A model generated the notes under the pieces. That model saw only the letters and a list, made by a program, of their open reading frames with translations, was not told the DNA's origin and did no database searches. This document shows positions 17,090 through 22,920 of a stretch of 25,116 nucleotides of DNA, one piece after another. A program made the position numbers and the translations under genes. This DNA is from a virus. The DNA lies in IMG/VR virus record IMGVR_UViG_3300025543_000193, positions 1 through 25,116 of that record. One strand, 5' to 3'. Every line of letters begins with the position of its first letter. Positions within the stretch are counted from its first letter, which is position 1.

Positions 17090-17427
17090 TAAAAAATAAA
17101 GTTTATCTAACTCAAGAAATTCCAGGTACGTCTATAGGACAACCAAAATATAATATTTTAGGTGCACAAAAGTTTGGACAAATTGTCACAGTGTTGCCAG
17201 AAAAAAGTCAAATTATTTTATCACCTGGTCCATTAATTCACAAATTAAGAACTGCATTAAAAGATTATACAACTGATGATTACTTATTATTATCAGGAGA
17301 TCCTGCAATTATAGGAGTAGTTTGCTCAGTTGTTTGTGATATAACAAATGGAAAATTTAATTTATTAAAATGGGACAGACAAGAAAAAACTTACTATCCA
17401 ATCGAAGTAGATATTTTTCAAAAATAA
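17083..17427 (+). CDS. Small conserved phage protein (114 aa), early region
   Basis: The product begins MSIKNKVYLTQEIPGTSIGQPKYNILGAQKFG. A longer reading from TTG 17071 is possible, but the ATG is preferred because the conserved part starts here. The segment LSPGPLIHKLRTALKDYTTDDYLLLSGDPAIIGV is compact and resembles a family of short proteins, often near the replication genes of marine phages, which begin YLTQEIPGT. Two cysteines occur in CSVVCDI. The function is unknown. It is transcribed divergently from the helicase, with only 54 bases between start codons, and I see no clear + strand promoter of its own. Confidence 0.7.
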   Translation: MSIKNKVYLTQEIPGTSIGQPKYNILGAQKFGQIVTVLPEKSQIILSPGPLIHKLRTALKDYTTDDYLLLSGDPAIIGVVCSVVCDITNGKFNLLKWDRQEKTYYPIEVDIFQK

Positions 17428-17430
17428 AAC

Positions 17431-17459
17431 TTGACAAAATAAGTTTTAGTCACTATAAT
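17431..17459 (+). promoter_or_regulatory. Perfect consensus sigma70 promoter
   Basis: TTGACA (17431-17436), 17-base spacer, TATAAT (17454-17459), all 12 consensus positions at the optimal spacing. Transcription should start near 17466, about 38 bases before the ATG at 17504. It sits immediately downstream of the preceding gene's stop, so it can drive the replication operon that follows. Confidence 0.85.
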
Positions 17460-17503
17460 TACGACCATGAAAGTTATAAAGAAAAAAACCAAAGGAGTTA
17501 TAT

Positions 17504-18052
17504 ATGATAATAGATATGCGTAAAGACGCACCTGATCAATCTAATAGTATTGATCCAGATAAACTTTCAACAGAAGTTGAAAAGTTACAATCCATACAAA
17601 ACCAAATTGAAAATTTGGAAGCACAAGTAAAAGATTTAAAACAAGATGAAAAACATTTTAGTTGTGTTGTTATTCCAAAATTAATGGAAGACATGAACCT
17701 ATCTAGTTTAAAACTAAAAGATGGTTCAGAGTTAACTGTTAAACAAATTTATAGTGCCACATTAAAAGCTGATAAAAAAGCTGAAGGCATACACTGGCTT
17801 CGAGACAATGGCTTAGGTGATATAGTAAAAAATAATATTACTGTATCATTTGGTCAAGGCGAAGATAACAAGGCTGTCGATTACGCTGGCCTTGCGAGGT
17901 CGAATGGGTATGAACCTATCCAAGAGGAGAAAGTTCACCCTTCGACACTCAAAGTAGTTATGAAGGAATGGAAAGACAAAGGTCGAGAAGTTCCTGAAGA
18001 ACTATTCAATACATTTGATGGAAGTCAAACGTATTTAAAAAATAAAAAATAA
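17504..18052 (+). CDS. Coiled-coil early phage protein (182 aa)
   Basis: Strong ribosome site AAAGGAG (17491-17497), six bases before the ATG. Residues 20-50 form a clear coiled coil (LSTEVEKLQSIQNQIENLEAQVKDLKQDE). A second conserved stretch is LMEDMNLSSLKLKDGSELTVKQIYSATL, with ADKKAEGIHWLRDNGLGDIVKN after it and VHPSTLKVVMKEWKDKG near the C-terminus. I recognise the type from early regions of many marine phages but cannot name a function. A DNA-metabolism accessory or nuclease-inhibitor-like role would be speculation. The last third (about 17850-18000) has more GC-rich codons than the rest. Confidence 0.65.
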   Translation: MIIDMRKDAPDQSNSIDPDKLSTEVEKLQSIQNQIENLEAQVKDLKQDEKHFSCVVIPKLMEDMNLSSLKLKDGSELTVKQIYSATLKADKKAEGIHWLRDNGLGDIVKNNITVSFGQGEDNKAVDYAGLARSNGYEPIQEEKVHPSTLKVVMKEWKDKGREVPEELFNTFDGSQTYLKNKK

Positions 18053-18065
18053 ATAATAACCTAAT

Positions 18066-18077
18066 AAGGAGATATAC
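18066..18077 (+). promoter_or_regulatory. Very strong ribosome binding site (T7 gene 10-like)
   Basis: AAGGAGATATAC, followed by TATG, is the same 12-base string as the Shine-Dalgarno region of the T7 gene 10 leader. Spacing between GGAG and the ATG at 18079 is seven bases. It suggests very high expression of the protein encoded next. Confidence 0.6.
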
Positions 18078-18078
18078 T

Positions 18079-18858
18079 ATGGCAGATACAAATGCTGTGA
18101 CTAAGACAAACAGTGCGGGTGCACTGGCTACAATCAACCTAAGAGGAGACTCTGGAAGAGGTAGCGAAGAAATAAAATCGGATGATATGTCTACACCGAT
18201 TTTAAAAATCCTACACCAACTATCACCTGAATGTAATAAGAGTAATGCAAAATACGTAGAAGGTTCACAACCTGGTATGATTTATGCAAAAGGTCTTGGT
18301 ACATTAGTAGATGGTCAAGAAGGTGTAGACCTACTTGTTGCACACGTGCAAACAAGATATCCTGAATGGCAGGAAATGGGTGACGTAGCAGCTCCGCCTG
18401 TTGCAACTCATATGTCTGTGCCATCAGATGCCGTTGAAGAAAGAAACGGTAAATATAGACTGACTAATGGTAACTATTTAGAAAAGACTGCATATTTTTA
18501 TGTAGTTGTTTTAGGTGATGAACCTAGACCTGCAGTAATTACTATGAGATCATCTAACTTAACACCTGCGAGAGAATTAAATCAGTTGATTAAAAATCTA
18601 AGATTTAAAGATGACAAAGGTGTTTATAATCCGGCAGCATATGCAGCAGTTTATAATTTAAAAACTGCAGCTAAAGTTGCGGGAAGTAAAAACTGGCATG
18701 TCTATAAACCTTCTATGAAGAGAGCGTTAGATATCTCTAAAAAAGAAGACGCAGACTTATATTTAATGGCACAGGAGTTTCAAAAATCTGTGTCAAAAGG
18801 TGCAGCTAAACCTGAATATGAGAAAAGCGATAAACCTCAAATATCAGATATTGTTTAA
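18079..18858 (+). CDS. Putative ssDNA-binding / replication accessory protein
   Basis: A 259-aa protein with the strongest ribosome site in the window. Its N-terminus is polar; the core has MSTPILKILHQLSPECNKSNAKYVEGSQPGMIY, then a GVDLLVAHVQTRYPEW strand region and LEKTAYFYVVVLGDEPRPAVITMRSSNLTPARELNQLIKNLRF. The C-terminus is acidic/polar (PEYEKSDKPQISDIV). Similar proteins sit before the primase in marine phages, where abundant ssDNA-binding proteins would be expected; the acidic tail, position and strong RBS fit that. No OB-fold motif can be read with certainty, so function is inferred. It is followed by a hairpin terminator. Confidence 0.45.
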   Translation: MADTNAVTKTNSAGALATINLRGDSGRGSEEIKSDDMSTPILKILHQLSPECNKSNAKYVEGSQPGMIYAKGLGTLVDGQEGVDLLVAHVQTRYPEWQEMGDVAAPPVATHMSVPSDAVEERNGKYRLTNGNYLEKTAYFYVVVLGDEPRPAVITMRSSNLTPARELNQLIKNLRFKDDKGVYNPAAYAAVYNLKTAAKVAGSKNWHVYKPSMKRALDISKKEDADLYLMAQEFQKSVSKGAAKPEYEKSDKPQISDIV

Positions 18859-18872
18859 TTCACTAAGTGAAT
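18858..18872. promoter_or_regulatory. Perfect 7+1+7 palindrome
   Basis: ATTCACT (18858-18864), a central A, then AGTGAAT (18866-18872), an odd-length dyad directly at the stop codon of the preceding gene. Too tight for an RNA hairpin as written, but suitable as an operator for a small dimeric repressor. Unproven. Confidence 0.3.
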
Positions 18873-18884
18873 ACTTCGAAGGTG

Positions 18885-18919
18885 TGGTGGCAACGGGAGA
18901 CTGTTGCCACCATTTAAAA
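18885..18919 (+). terminator. Intrinsic-type terminator hairpin
   Basis: Arms TGGTGGCAAC (18885-18894) and GTTGCCACCA (18903-18912) with an eight-base loop, perfect over 10 bp and GC-rich against an AT-rich background, followed by a short TTT then A-rich tail. It lies between the putative ssDNA-binding gene and the primase gene. It could attenuate rather than fully end transcription, so that the binding protein is made in excess over the primase. The short U-run makes strength uncertain. Confidence 0.65.
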
Positions 18920-18938
18920 AAATTAAAGGGATACAGAT

Positions 18939-20585
18939 ATGCAAGAGTTTATAAAAAATTTTACAGGTTTAGAACGTAATTACGGTTATTGTAATATTAG
19001 TAATGGTTATAAAGATCCTGATACAGGAAAGATAAGATTTAAAAATGGTGACTATGGGTGGTCAGGTAAACCTATAACTCAATTTGATTACAAACAACAT
19101 TTAGATGGGACAAAATCAATAGGAATACAACCCTGTAATGATAGTGATTTAGCAAGGTTTGGTGCAATAGATATAGATCCAAAAATATATAAAAATTTAG
19201 ATGTAAAATATTATCTAGATATAATTCAAGAAAAACAATTACCATTAATACCAGTTAAATCTAAAAGTGGTGGGCTTCATTTATATTTATTTACAAAAGA
19301 ATTAGTAAGAGCAAAAGTAATAAAAGATTTTTTAGAAGACGTATTATTTTTATTTAAACTACCAATCAATACAGAAATATTTCCTAAACAAACTAAATTA
19401 GGAAGTGATACAAATGGAAATAAAGTAAACGGTAATTTTATAAATCTTCCATATTTTGGTAAAAAAGAAAGAGTTGCATTAGATCCATCGGGTAAAGAAA
19501 TACCTTTTGATGTGTTTCTACAATGTGTTGAATTAAATAAAGTAGATTCAAATCAACTAAAAGAATTATCGGATAATCTTATTCAGAAAGCATTAACCGG
19601 AGGTGCAGAGGAATTTAAAGATGGTCCACCATGTTTGGAAATTTTATCAAAAAATAAAATGACAGATGGTCGTGATAGATTTTTATATAATTACATGGTC
19701 TTTGCTAAGAAAAAATATTCAGATGATTGGAAAAATAAAGTTCTACAAGCAGGTAGAAATTATTTTGAGTTTAATCAAACCTGGACAGATGATCACATTA
19801 AAATGAAAATAAAAAATTGGGAGAAGCAGGACAAAGGTCATACTTGTAGTGATGAATTACTTTCACCTGTTTGTGTTAAATCAGAATGTGTAAAAAGAAA
19901 ATTTGGAATTATATCAGATAAGAAAATAGATTGGCCATTGATGACTAATCTAATCAAAGTAGATTTTAAACCAGATCCTGAATATTATCTTACGGTAGAA
20001 AATAAAAAAGGTGAATCAGTTTCAGTTCATGCAAAAGATGTAAATAAATTAAAAGATCAAAAAGAATTAAGAGGTTTAGTTATGGCTCAAGCGGATATAT
20101 TTCCACCTCCTATTAAAGCAATGGACTTTCATGCAATGATAAATGCTTTGTTAGATACACAAGATACAGTGCAGCCGGCTCCAGGGACCAGACCAATGGA
20201 GATATTAAAGAAATTATTAAGGGAACATATTAACGGACCTCAGGCTACAACGCACAATTCTTTTTTAAGTGGTAACGTATTGAAAGATGAAACTTATGCA
20301 TACTTTGTTTATGATGATTTCTATACTTTCTTAAAAGAAAACGAATGGAAGAAAGATGCATCTAGAACTTCTTACATGATAGAAAAAATGTTTGAAAATG
20401 AAAAAGATCATTTACCAAAACCAGAGTTTGGTAAGAAGAAAAGATTTCCAGGTAAAAATAAAAAAACAGATAAACCAAATCCAGGTGTTAATGGATGTGC
20501 ATTTATACCTTTATATCTATTTAAAGAAGAAGACATGGAAGTAGAAGAGATTATAGAAATAGAAAATGAGGATGATATTGTATAA
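18939..20585 (+). CDS. Archaeo-eukaryotic-type primase (AEP superfamily)
   Basis: A 548-aa protein. The N-terminal half has the AEP catalytic pattern: FGAIDIDP with acidic Asp78 and Asp80, then KSKSGGLHLYLF with His114 in the S-x-H-type position, then a GNFINLPYF segment (about 173) as the third conserved element. This matches the TOTE/AEP-like primases found in phages and conflict systems. A Cys-rich region near residues 299-316 (HTCSDELLSPVCVKSECVKRKFG) probably binds zinc. The C-terminal half is helical with no helicase motif, so it is not a bifunctional T7 gp4-type enzyme. It would make primers for the polymerase at 22920. The start has AAAGGG in its upstream leader. Confidence 0.8.
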   Translation: MQEFIKNFTGLERNYGYCNISNGYKDPDTGKIRFKNGDYGWSGKPITQFDYKQHLDGTKSIGIQPCNDSDLARFGAIDIDPKIYKNLDVKYYLDIIQEKQLPLIPVKSKSGGLHLYLFTKELVRAKVIKDFLEDVLFLFKLPINTEIFPKQTKLGSDTNGNKVNGNFINLPYFGKKERVALDPSGKEIPFDVFLQCVELNKVDSNQLKELSDNLIQKALTGGAEEFKDGPPCLEILSKNKMTDGRDRFLYNYMVFAKKKYSDDWKNKVLQAGRNYFEFNQTWTDDHIKMKIKNWEKQDKGHTCSDELLSPVCVKSECVKRKFGIISDKKIDWPLMTNLIKVDFKPDPEYYLTVENKKGESVSVHAKDVNKLKDQKELRGLVMAQADIFPPPIKAMDFHAMINALLDTQDTVQPAPGTRPMEILKKLLREHINGPQATTHNSFLSGNVLKDETYAYFVYDDFYTFLKENEWKKDASRTSYMIEKMFENEKDHLPKPEFGKKKRFPGKNKKTDKPNPGVNGCAFIPLYLFKEEDMEVEEIIEIENEDDIV

Positions 20586-22021
20586 TGATTTATAAATACT
20601 ACGGTCCTCCAGGTACAGGTAAAACATATAAGCTTATCAGTAGAGCTAAAGCATATGTTAGAATGGGTGTACCGTTAGATAAAATTGCATACTTTGCTTT
20701 TACTAAAAAAGCTGCAGAAGAAGCTAGAGAAAGAATGCCAGCAGAAGACAAAGATTTATATTATTTTAGGACTATTCATTCATTTGCTTTTGATCAATTA
20801 GATTTAAATACTAAAAAAGTAATGCAAGGTAGTGATTATGAAAAGATAGGTAAGAAATTAAATTTAAGAGTTAAGTATTATGATAAATATAATAAAGAAG
20901 AAATATTTTATTTAAATAGTGATAGCCCATATTTTCAAATGATAGGGAAAGCAATTAATAGAGATGTAACTATTAGAGAAGAGTATGATAGAAATGAACA
21001 TAACTCTAAAGAAATTAAATGGCATATATTAAAAAATATAAATGATAATTTAAAAAATTATAAGACTGTTAAAAAGAAATTAGATTTTAATGATATGATC
21101 AATCAATTATTATTAAAAGAAGATTTACCTAGATTTAAAGCAATCTTCATAGATGAAGCTCAAGATTTATCTCCATTACAATGGAAACTATTTGATAAAT
21201 TAAAACAATATACAGATGATATTTATTTAGCAGGTGATGATGATCAGGCTATCTTTGCTTGGGCTGGAGCAGATGTAGATAGATTTATATCTGAAAAAGC
21301 AGATAAAGAAAAAGTATTGAAATATTCAAAAAGAATATCAAGAGCAGTTCAGGAACAATCAATCATACCTCTAACTAATATAATTGGTTTAAGAAAACTA
21401 AAAAAATATTATCCAAGAGACTACGAAGGTGAGTGTCTTAAAATAAATAACCTAGATCAAATAGATCTAACAGAGGGAAAATGGTTAATATTAACTAGAA
21501 CTATTTCTAGATTAATAAGGATGACAAAAGAATTAAGAAAAAGAAATTTATATTATTATACTAATAAAGGTAAAAGTTTTGTAGTTAGAATATATAATGC
21601 ATCAATTAATTATAATTCATGGTGTAGAGGAATTAAATTAGATGAAAAAGAAATAAAAGATGTAGAAGAATATACTGGTCTTAAACAAAATAAATGGGAC
21701 AACACAATAGATTGGTTTGATGCTTTTAAAAAAGCAGATTTATCTGAGAAAGAATATATTAAAAATATGATAGATAATGGGGAAGACCTAGATGATAGGG
21801 CACGTATCAAAGTATCTACTATTCATGCAGCTAAAGGTGGAGAAGAAGATAGTGTAATTCTTTGTTTAGACATTGGAGATAAAATTAAAAAAGCAATTAA
21901 GAAGAGTCAAGCAAAGCATGATGAAGAACATAGAGTTTGGTATGTTGGGGGAACACGTGCAAGAAATAATTTATATAAATTAAAAGCAAGAATAAAAAGA
22001 AATGAATATAAACATATTTAA
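20585..22021 (+). CDS. UvrD/Dda-like SF1 DNA helicase
   Basis: A 478-aa protein starting on TAATG. SF1 motifs in order: Walker A GPPGTGKT (7-14), motif Ia AFTKKAAEEARERM, DEAQ (190-193, Walker B), motif III AGDDDQAIFAWAGAD from Ala216, motif V TIHAAKGGEEDSVIL (about 411) and motif VI VWYVGGTRARNNLY (about 452). It lacks the long 2B insertion of E. coli UvrD and is near the size of T4 Dda. It probably unwinds DNA at phage forks or displaces proteins, and works with the primase encoded directly upstream. Confidence 0.9.
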   Translation: MIYKYYGPPGTGKTYKLISRAKAYVRMGVPLDKIAYFAFTKKAAEEARERMPAEDKDLYYFRTIHSFAFDQLDLNTKKVMQGSDYEKIGKKLNLRVKYYDKYNKEEIFYLNSDSPYFQMIGKAINRDVTIREEYDRNEHNSKEIKWHILKNINDNLKNYKTVKKKLDFNDMINQLLLKEDLPRFKAIFIDEAQDLSPLQWKLFDKLKQYTDDIYLAGDDDQAIFAWAGADVDRFISEKADKEKVLKYSKRISRAVQEQSIIPLTNIIGLRKLKKYYPRDYEGECLKINNLDQIDLTEGKWLILTRTISRLIRMTKELRKRNLYYYTNKGKSFVVRIYNASINYNSWCRGIKLDEKEIKDVEEYTGLKQNKWDNTIDWFDAFKKADLSEKEYIKNMIDNGEDLDDRARIKVSTIHAAKGGEEDSVILCLDIGDKIKKAIKKSQAKHDEEHRVWYVGGTRARNNLYKLKARIKRNEYKHI

Positions 22022-22024
22022 GAA

Positions 22025-22046
22025 TTTACATACTAACCTATGTAAA
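22025..22046 (+). terminator. 8-bp hairpin after the SF1 helicase gene
   Basis: Arms TTTACATA (22025-22032) and TATGTAAA (22039-22046) with a six-base loop CTAACC, directly after the stop codon. It is AT-rich and has no following U-run, so a terminator function is weak; it may instead protect the mRNA end or be part of the structured region that follows. Confidence 0.4.
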
Positions 22047-22131
22047 CCGATCGGGAGCGAGAAAACCCTTTTTGGTGGGTGGCAGCATCAAGCTCTAACG
22101 GGCGAAGTTGGTTCGATTTCTCCAACTCCCT
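22047..22131 (+). ncRNA. GC-rich, foldable intergenic segment (candidate ncRNA or leader)
   Basis: Of these 85 bases 46 are G or C (54%), far above the surrounding coding DNA, and no reading frame explains it. Possible stems: CCGATCGG palindrome (22047-22054); GGGAG (22053-22057) with CTCCC (22126-22130), closing the whole element; ACCC (22065-22068) with GGGT (22077-22080); AGTTGG (22106-22111) with CCAACT (22122-22127), whose loop starts TTCGA like a tRNA T-loop. The last stem and the closing stem share one or two bases, so they would compete or stack. It is not a standard tRNA: the T-arm cannot form the 5-bp/7-nt geometry and no D-arm is visible. It precedes the DUF3310 gene and could be a free small RNA, a 5' leader element or a processing site. 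Confidence 0.4.
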
Positions 22132-22185
22132 ATTCATTCATGGTCGTTAAACTAACAACTGTCACATTAAACTGAAAGGAAAACT

Positions 22186-22434
22186 ATGACACACAAAGAT
22201 GACTTGGAAAATGCATTTCCACAAGATAAACAAATTGGAGGATCTCATTATAAAGATTTTCCCATTCAACCTTATGAATTTATTTCAAAAAATAACTTAT
22301 CATTTTTTCAAGGTAACGTTGTTAAATACGTTTGTAGATACTTGAATAAAAATGGAATACAAGATATAGAAAAGATAATTCATTACTGTGAATTAGAAAT
22401 TAAAAAGATGAAAGACATGAAGAGGAAAAAATGA
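22186..22434 (+). CDS. DUF3310 protein
   Basis: An 82-aa protein, with the family core QIGGSHYKDFPIQPYEFISKNNLSFFQGNVVKYVCRYLNKNG, then DIEKIIHYCELEI. This is the DUF3310 family, found in many phages and sometimes annotated as a nucleotide kinase, a name without clear support. The start is preceded by AAAGGA at good spacing. It is the first gene after the GC-rich intergenic segment. Function unknown; a DNA-metabolism role is inferred from neighbours. Confidence 0.85.
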   Translation: MTHKDDLENAFPQDKQIGGSHYKDFPIQPYEFISKNNLSFFQGNVVKYVCRYLNKNGIQDIEKIIHYCELEIKKMKDMKRKK

Positions 22435-22496
22435 ATACATATACTGAAATTTTTGGTTTATTAATTATAACAATATTTATGTTTGGATTGATATAA
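22431..22496 (+). CDS. 21-aa single-pass membrane peptide
   Basis: MNTYTEIFGLLIITIFMFGLI, almost one hydrophobic helix. Start and stop overlap the genes on both sides (ATGA with the DUF3310 stop, TAATG with the next start), and GAGG precedes the ATG. It fills the gap exactly, which supports real translation. The function is unknown. Confidence 0.5.
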   Translation: MNTYTEIFGLLIITIFMFGLI

Positions 22497-22750
22497 TGGA
22501 AACTATTACTTTGAATAATATTTTAGTTACTAGAGAAAGATCTAATTCATATAGAATTAGATTGAATAATGGTTTACTTTTTTCAATTCCTAAAAATTTT
22601 ATTAAATTTAATAATAGTAAAAAGACAGAAGCTATTTGTGTTAAAGAAATTTTTAATAACAATATTTTATTAGAAAAAAATAAAATAAAAAATAAAGAAA
22701 TTGAATTTTTAAAAATGTTAAATAAAAGTAATTTGAAGGAGATTAGATAA
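22496..22750 (+). CDS. Hypothetical 84-aa protein, very AT-rich
   Basis: Coupled by TAATG at both ends. The product is basic and Asn/Lys-rich, with RERSNSYRIRLNNGLLFSIPKNFIKFNN as a beta-like segment and a charged helical C-terminus (KNKEIEFLKMLNKSNLKEIR). I do not recognise the family. The composition fits a small nucleic-acid-binding or regulatory protein, but nothing shows it directly. The unusual AT richness makes it one of the most biased genes in the window. Confidence 0.5.
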   Translation: METITLNNILVTRERSNSYRIRLNNGLLFSIPKNFIKFNNSKKTEAICVKEIFNNNILLEKNKIKNKEIEFLKMLNKSNLKEIR

Positions 22751-22920
22751 TGCCTAAATGTTTTAGTTGTAATGAAGAGCTTGTATGGCAAAATGATTAT
22801 GATGGAGAAGACTGTGGTACAGATGAATTTTTAATTGTATCTATGTATCAATGTCCTAATGAAGATTGTAATGCGTGGTATGAAATGTATCACGGTAAAC
22901 CAGAAAAGGAGAAACACTAA
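22750..22920 (+). CDS. Small zinc-ribbon-like protein (56 aa)
   Basis: Start and stop both on TAATG overlaps. Cysteines at 4 and 7 (CFSC) and at 35 and 40 (CPNEDC) could bind one zinc ion; a further Cys22 lies between. A WYEMYHG segment follows. This layout is common in small phage-encoded zinc-ribbon proteins near replication genes. Role unknown: zinc ribbons often bind nucleic acid or partner proteins. Confidence 0.6.
   Translation: MPKCFSCNEELVWQNDYDGEDCGTDEFLIVSMYQCPNEDCNAWYEMYHGKPEKEKH

Noticed and set aside
17467-17523. 18-codon frame in the leader of the early operon (MKVIKKKTKGVIYD...)
   Set aside because: It starts almost at the expected transcript start without a ribosome site and overlaps the real gene's AAAGGAG and start; it could be a leader peptide, but nothing supports it.
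22053-22131. tRNA gene suggested by GGGAG...GGTTCGA...CTCCC
   Set aside because: The T-stem next to TTCGATT does not pair in the 5-bp/7-nt form, only five acceptor pairs exist, and there is no D-arm or proper anticodon arm.
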